A stretch of DNA of 51,580 nucleotides from an uncultured Pseudohongiella sp. (lineage in GTDB: Bacteria; Pseudomonadota; Gammaproteobacteria; Pseudomonadales; Pseudohongiellaceae). Position 1 is the first letter of the stretch, and each line of letters starts with the position of its first letter. Under the pieces are notes generated by a model, which searched no databases, was not told the origin of the DNA, and was given only the letters and a program-made list of their open reading frames with translations. Shown piece by piece: positions 47,630-51,580 of this stretch. The stretch is from NCBI GenBank assembly GCA_902597095.1, contig CACJWK010000017.1, forward strand, positions 1 through 51,580, in the 5' to 3' direction. The position numbers and the translations under genes are program-made.

Positions 47630-48271
47630 TTATTCGTGAGGTGTGGCTTGCTTTTCCAGTTTCATCCGGTCGATCAGTTTACGCACCAGACCAGTAACCT
47701 CTTCTTCACCGGATACGATCAGATCAGCAAAGGCACGCGTCGGCTCAATAAACCTCCGGTACATTGGCTTGACCGTCTCCTCAAATTGTCTGATCACAGA
47801 CTCGCGGCTGCGTCCTCGTGTCTGAACATCCCGCCGCATCCGTCTCGACAGACAAACGTCAAGTGGCGTATCGACGAACACACTCAGATCATAGTGATCA
47901 CGCAGGCGGCTGGCATGCAGCAGTAATATACCTTCAAGAATCAGGAGGGGCGAGGGCTCTGTTATCTGACAGTGAGGCGATCTGGTATGCACTGCATAGT
48001 CATAACGGGGAATCTCAGCAGTCAGCCCCGATCTGAGTTGTTTCAGATGCCCGAGCAAAAGGTCGTGCTCAAAAGCGTCTGGGTGATCGTAATTCACCCG
48101 CTCCCGCTCCGCCATGGGCAGATGGTCCTGATTCCGATAGTAGGAATCCTCGGAAATCAACCCGATCGCATCCGACGGAATCTGCTCTGCCAGTGCGTGC
48201 CTAAGAGCGTTGGCCAGGTAGGTCTTGCCTGACCCGGATGCGCCAGTTATCGCGATAAGCTTGGTGATCAA
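47630..48271 (-). CDS. udk: Uridine kinase
   Basis: Phosphorylates uridine and cytidine to the 5'-monophosphates. A 213-residue P-loop kinase with Walker A GASGSGKT (10-17) and the family blocks SEDSYYRN, NYDHPDAFEHDLL and EGILLLH. The start is TTG at 48269-48271 (AGGG six bases upstream), as no ATG is suitable. It heads a two-gene transcript with nupC. The protein is complete. Confidence 0.93.
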   Translation of the reverse strand: MITKLIAITGASGSGKTYLANALRHALAEQIPSDAIGLISEDSYYRNQDHLPMAERERVNYDHPDAFEHDLLLGHLKQLRSGLTAEIPRYDYAVHTRSPHCQITEPSPLLILEGILLLHASRLRDHYDLSVFVDTPLDVCLSRRMRRDVQTRGRSRESVIRQFEETVKPMYRRFIEPTRAFADLIVSGEEEVTGLVRKLIDRMKLEKQATPHE

Positions 48272-48326
48272 TTCGGGCCCTACTGTCTGTATTTCGCTCT
48301 GGCAACTGCGCTGCGCTCAGAGTGAG

Positions 48327-48548
48327 TTATTCCCCCGCCAGAACGCCCGTTATCTCTCCCGGCTCGGGAAAACGGTTGCTGTCCGCTTTGGAGAATAGAG
48401 TGCGGCCTTCGGCGGTCACCTCAAACACTCCGCCACTGCCGGCGACGAGACTCACCTGATGGCCCCCCAGCTTCAAAACCTCATTAGACACACGGTCTGC
48501 TTCCGTCTTGTAATTTCAGGCCGTACAGTAAGAAATCACAATCTGCAT
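48327..48548 (-). CDS. SelW-like (Rdx family) selenoprotein with in-frame UGA
   Basis: A 73-residue Rdx/SelW-like thioredoxin-fold protein. Reading from ATG 48546-48548 (GGAG five bases upstream) to TAA 48327-48329, the only in-frame stop is UGA at codon 11 (complement of 48516-48518). It occupies the redox position of the motif Cys8-Thr-Ala-UGA11, where SelW/SelT/SelH-type proteins have CxxU or CxxC. The rest fits the family: GSGGVFEVTAEGRTLFSK (37-54) and FPEPGEI (60-66). A hairpin resembling a bacterial SECIS follows the UGA. A standard gene finder would truncate or omit it. It probably acts as a thiol/selenol redox protein; its partner is unknown. It needs selABCD elsewhere in the genome. 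Confidence 0.85.
48488..48511 (-). promoter_or_regulatory. SECIS-like hairpin downstream of UGA
   Basis: On the minus strand, ACA (48511-48509) pairs with TGT (48490-48488) and ACGG (48506-48503) with CCGT (48495-48492), enclosing a 7-nt loop AAGCAGA that contains a G. It starts 4 nt after the UGA, with its apical loop about 13 nt downstream. Bacterial SECIS elements sit at about this location, but the stem is short and weak, so this is only a candidate. Confidence 0.45.
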
Positions 48549-48686
48549 TGCTACTCCGTTTTACCCGACTTCTGACCCGACTTCAGCCCGATGACTTTAT
48601 TTTCCTGTTGCGACTTTAGAGATCAGGCGACTTTCCTGTACCATTGGGACAGAATCATAGCAGCTAAACTCGCCCAGGTAGACAAG

Positions 48687-50273
48687 ATGACAGCTTCACC
48701 CGCAACCCTGAAGAAAACTCCTGCCCGCTTCCTGCTGCAGCTCATTGCTGTTTCCCTGTGCTCCTGTGTCGGAGCACAGGAGTCTGAGGAGACCTGGTAC
48801 GCTAGCGGGCAGGCTGCCGTGGCACGGAATCTGGAGCTGCGCATTGCCAGTAGCGGCACTGCCCGAAATGTGATCCTGTTTGTTGGCGACGGCATGGGAG
48901 TTTCGACCGTCACTGCAGCACGCATCATGGAAGGTCAGCTTCTCGGCGGAACCGGCGAGGAGCATATGCTGAGTTTCGAGCAGTTTCCCAGCCTTGCTCT
49001 GTCCAAAACCTACAACACGAATCAGCAGATCGCAGATTCAGCGGGCACGATGACGGCGATGGCTACTGGGGTAAAAACCAAGGCAGGGGTCATAAGCGTG
49101 AATCAACAGGCGATTCGGGGGGAATGCCGAAGTCAATCAGGAAATCATTTGCTGACCTTTCTGGAAAGGGCAGAGAACCGCGGCCTTGCCACGGGTGTCG
49201 TCACGACGGCACGAATCACCCACGCCACTCCGGCAGCCAATTATGCGCACAGCATGGAACGCAATTACGAAGACGATGGGGACAGCAACCAGGTCAGTAA
49301 TGCCGAAGAGTGTCCCGATATTGCGCGCCAGCTTATCGAGTTTGCTGGAAATAATACCGCCAGCGATGGCCTGGAAGTCGCTATGGGAGGCGGGCGCAGG
49401 AGCTTTATTCCGCAAAGCGCTGCCGATCCCGAATATGGCAGCAGCGGTGCCAGAATAGATGGCCGCGATTTGACCGCTGAGTGGGTAGACTCACACGCAA
49501 ACAGCGCTTACGTGTGGAATCAGGAGCAGTTTGACGCCGTTGACCCAGAAGCGACCGACCACCTTCTCGGGCTGTTCGAACCATCACATATGCAGTACGA
49601 CCACGATCGCCCGGTTGATGAGGCCGGCGAACCCAGCTTGAGTCAGATGACGGCTAAAGCGATAGACATTCTGAGCAGAAACGACAAAGGCTTCTTCCTT
49701 CAGGTTGAATCGGGACGGATTGATCACGCCCACCATGCCACCAACCCGTTTCGCGCTCTCCTTGATACCATTGAACTGTCCCACGCAGTGCGCACTGCGA
49801 TGAGCAAGGTAGATCTGAGTGAAACCCTGATTATCGTCACCGCAGACCACAGCCACGTATTCACCATTGCGGGATATGCAACCCGCGGGAACCCGATCCT
49901 CGGCAAGTCAATCGGCAATGACAGCCGCGGTGAACCGCGCGACGAACCCTGGCTCGCTGCGGATGACTTACCTTATACAACGCTGGGTTACGCCAACGGT
50001 CGTGGATTCCATCAACTGCCGGATTCAAATTCTGCTGATGCAATTAACGGACAGGAAATCAACTTCTCACGAAGGGCAGACCTGACTGATGTCGACACGA
50101 CCAATCCGGGGTTTCATTCTGAGGTTACGGTACCCATGGGTTCGGAAACGCATGGCGGAGAGGATGTCGCGATCTATGCAATCGGCCCCGGCTCAGATCT
50201 GATCCGGGGCGTCATGGAGCAGAACGTCATCTTCCACGTCATGATGGAAGCAAGTCAGCTGGAGCAGCGCTAA
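48687..50273 (+). CDS. Exported alkaline phosphatase (PhoA family)
   Basis: I chose ATG 48687 (528 residues); the frame is open to 48591 but the added 32 residues lack signal-peptide character. The signal peptide (about 1-31) ends near SLCSCVGAQE; the SCVG could also be a lipobox. The alkaline phosphatase core starts NVILFVGDGMG (metal-binding Asp) and has the nucleophile Ser in DSAGTMTA (near 117), then ESGRIDHAHH and TADHSHVF for metal ligands. It should release phosphate from organic esters in the periplasm. It is convergent with astB, with only one base between the two stops. Confidence 0.93.
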   Translation: MTASPATLKKTPARFLLQLIAVSLCSCVGAQESEETWYASGQAAVARNLELRIASSGTARNVILFVGDGMGVSTVTAARIMEGQLLGGTGEEHMLSFEQFPSLALSKTYNTNQQIADSAGTMTAMATGVKTKAGVISVNQQAIRGECRSQSGNHLLTFLERAENRGLATGVVTTARITHATPAANYAHSMERNYEDDGDSNQVSNAEECPDIARQLIEFAGNNTASDGLEVAMGGGRRSFIPQSAADPEYGSSGARIDGRDLTAEWVDSHANSAYVWNQEQFDAVDPEATDHLLGLFEPSHMQYDHDRPVDEAGEPSLSQMTAKAIDILSRNDKGFFLQVESGRIDHAHHATNPFRALLDTIELSHAVRTAMSKVDLSETLIIVTADHSHVFTIAGYATRGNPILGKSIGNDSRGEPRDEPWLAADDLPYTTLGYANGRGFHQLPDSNSADAINGQEINFSRRADLTDVDTTNPGFHSEVTVPMGSETHGGEDVAIYAIGPGSDLIRGVMEQNVIFHVMMEASQLEQR

Positions 50274-50274
50274 T

Positions 50275-51580
50275 TTAGGTGCGCTGAAAGTCGAAAACCG
50301 AGCCTATCTTGAGCAGCTGGGTAAGTTCGTCTAGCGCGGTCCGACATTCATCGAGTAAATTGGGATCCTGAAGGTCATTCATGGTGAGATGGTCACGATA
50401 ATGACTTTCTATCCAGCGGCGCAACCGGCGGTAAAGCGATGCAGTCAGCAGGACAGTGGCATCAGTTTCCGCAATCTGCTGCTTGCTCATGACAACCCGC
50501 AGGCGCAGACAAGCAGGACCGCCTCCATTATTCATACTCTGGCGCAAATCAAAAAATCGCATCTTCTCTATCAGCGGAGACTCGCTCTCCAGTGCCATCA
50601 GATATTCATGTACTGATGGCACTTCTCGACATTCCACCGGAACAACAAGGAGCGCTCCCTGCTGACCGGGAACAGTGAGCAACTGAGAATTGAACAGATA
50701 GGAACGAACGGCATCTTGCAGGGAGACAGCGTCAGCCGGCACCGCAATGACCTGCAATTCCGAATCCAGCGCCGTGTTGAGCTGAGTGTAGACCGACTGG
50801 GTATCTGCAAATGCCATCTCGTGATGAAACAGCAGATCCTGATTGCCCACTGCGATGACATCGTTGTGGAAAACGCCCTGATCAATGGCATCCGGGTTTT
50901 GCCGGGCAAACACGACCTTGTCAGGATTGAGTTCATGACTGCGGGCGATCGCCTGGCTGGCCGGAAGTGCCTGGCGTGCTGGATATTTCTTCGGCCCGGC
51001 GGCCTTATTTGACAGATCATCTCCATACACAAACATCTCCACGCCCGCTTGGGAGTAATCTGCACACAGTCGGGTGTGGTTAGCCGCGCCCTCATCAGAG
51101 AAACTCAGTGCAGCGGGTAAAGGCTGGTGATGTACAAAACTGTCTGCGCTGAAAATCGCTTTGAGCACCCGACCAGTGGTTGGTGGCTCGATCGAGCGAT
51201 GAAACATTGAGAGTAAATTCGCCGGCGTGAGGTGGGTTTTACCGTCTGCTGTATCGGCATAGGGAGAAACTGTGCAAGCGTTTGCCACCCACATGCTGGA
51301 CGCGGAACTCACCGCTGCCAGCAGCTGCGGTGCCCGCTGCGCACACTGGCGTAGGATCTCAGAATCCGTCCCGCAGAACCCCAGCGTCCTGAGCGTGGGG
51401 ATATGTGGACGTTCCTGAGGCGGGATAACCCCCTGCTTCAGACCCATCTCATGAAGCGCCCAGGCTTTCTCAAGACCCTGCAGAGCTGCCTGCCTGGGTG
51501 AGGAGACCCGCCCTCCATTCTCGGTCGAAGCGACGTTGCCGAATGACAAACCCGCATAGTTGTGGGTCGGACCCACAATA
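50275..51580 (-). CDS. astB: N-succinylarginine dihydrolase, 5' end outside the window
   Basis: AstB hydrolyses N-succinylarginine to succinylornithine, ammonia and CO2 in the arginine succinyltransferase catabolic pathway. The visible sequence starts at the window edge just after the conserved VGPTHNYAGLSFGNVAS block, so the first dozen or so residues are missing; the GTG at 51574-51576 is an internal Val, not the start. About 433 residues remain, close to the full 440-450. The catalytic Cys is in NNGGGPACLRLRV, and LFHHEMAF and HTLLRF-type His regions are typical. Other ast genes would be expected upstream of it, beyond the window. Confidence 0.94.
   Translation of the reverse strand, partial: IVGPTHNYAGLSFGNVASTENGGRVSSPRQAALQGLEKAWALHEMGLKQGVIPPQERPHIPTLRTLGFCGTDSEILRQCAQRAPQLLAAVSSASSMWVANACTVSPYADTADGKTHLTPANLLSMFHRSIEPPTTGRVLKAIFSADSFVHHQPLPAALSFSDEGAANHTRLCADYSQAGVEMFVYGDDLSNKAAGPKKYPARQALPASQAIARSHELNPDKVVFARQNPDAIDQGVFHNDVIAVGNQDLLFHHEMAFADTQSVYTQLNTALDSELQVIAVPADAVSLQDAVRSYLFNSQLLTVPGQQGALLVVPVECREVPSVHEYLMALESESPLIEKMRFFDLRQSMNNGGGPACLRLRVVMSKQQIAETDATVLLTASLYRRLRRWIESHYRDHLTMNDLQDPNLLDECRTALDELTQLLKIGSVFDFQRT

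Overview
The window reads as a stretch of chromosome from a Gram-negative bacterium, most probably an aerobic, heterotrophic (perhaps marine) gammaproteobacterium. The grounds are two TonB-dependent receptors, several exported peptidases and hydrolases, a divergent ssb/uvrA pair, AstB of the arginine succinyltransferase pathway, a ModF-type ATPase and Tat-exported molybdoenzymes. I saw no tRNA, rRNA, CRISPR array, transposase, integrase or phage gene, so this looks like ordinary chromosome rather than an island. The genus cannot be fixed from the sequence alone.

Layout. Positions 1-3.3 kb (minus strand): a partial lipoprotein, moeA, a divergent sugar-nucleotide-reductase-like SDR and ssb. 3.5-6.4 kb: uvrA, divergent from ssb. 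6.7-11.7 kb: an Oar-like TonB receptor convergent with an M14 carboxypeptidase, sharing a terminator. 12.1-16.2 kb: a three-gene molybdenum hydroxylase (Tat-exported 2Fe-2S subunit, Mo subunit, FAD subunit with an extra Cys4 site), then a strong bidirectional terminator and hemH. 17.9-22.1 kb: a redoxin / cytochrome c / copper-monooxygenase-like fusion, a VOC protein, an exported phosphatase-like protein and a DmeF-type cation exporter. 22.2-29.5 kb: a minus-strand run of six genes (PhyH dioxygenase, ModF-like ABC ATPase, formyltransferase, MBL hydrolase, ACT protein, penicillin-acylase). 29.8-34.5 kb: an NTF2-like protein, a thiolase-like protein, a frameshifted ICMT-type methyltransferase and a BtuB-like receptor behind a cobalamin riboswitch. 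35.3-38.8 kb: an S9 peptidase, an unusual PhyH-like protein and a GST. 39.0-45.3 kb: a TPR protein, a SoxC/SoxD-like sulfite dehydrogenase pair, a split YeeE/YedE sulfur transporter (first half frameshifted) and an OFA-type MFS carrier. 45.4-51.6 kb: an IPNS-like oxygenase, NupC and uridine kinase (nucleoside salvage), an overlooked selenoprotein, an alkaline phosphatase and partial astB.

How the genes fit together. Molybdenum recurs: moeA makes the cofactor, the hydroxylase at 12-16 kb and the sulfite dehydrogenase at 40.7-42.5 kb use it, and the ModF-like ATPase belongs to a family linked to molybdate. SoxCD plus YeeE/YedE suggest handling of reduced inorganic sulfur. The B12 receptor is under riboswitch control.

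Most interesting item: a 73-codon gene on the minus strand at 48327-48548 has an in-frame UGA exactly at the redox position of a SelW-like (Rdx) CxxU motif, followed by a small SECIS-like hairpin. It is interrupted in any standard ORF call and reads as a selenoprotein. Two genes carry single-base frameshifts at or beside short homopolymers; one (A7) would be repaired by -1 slippage.
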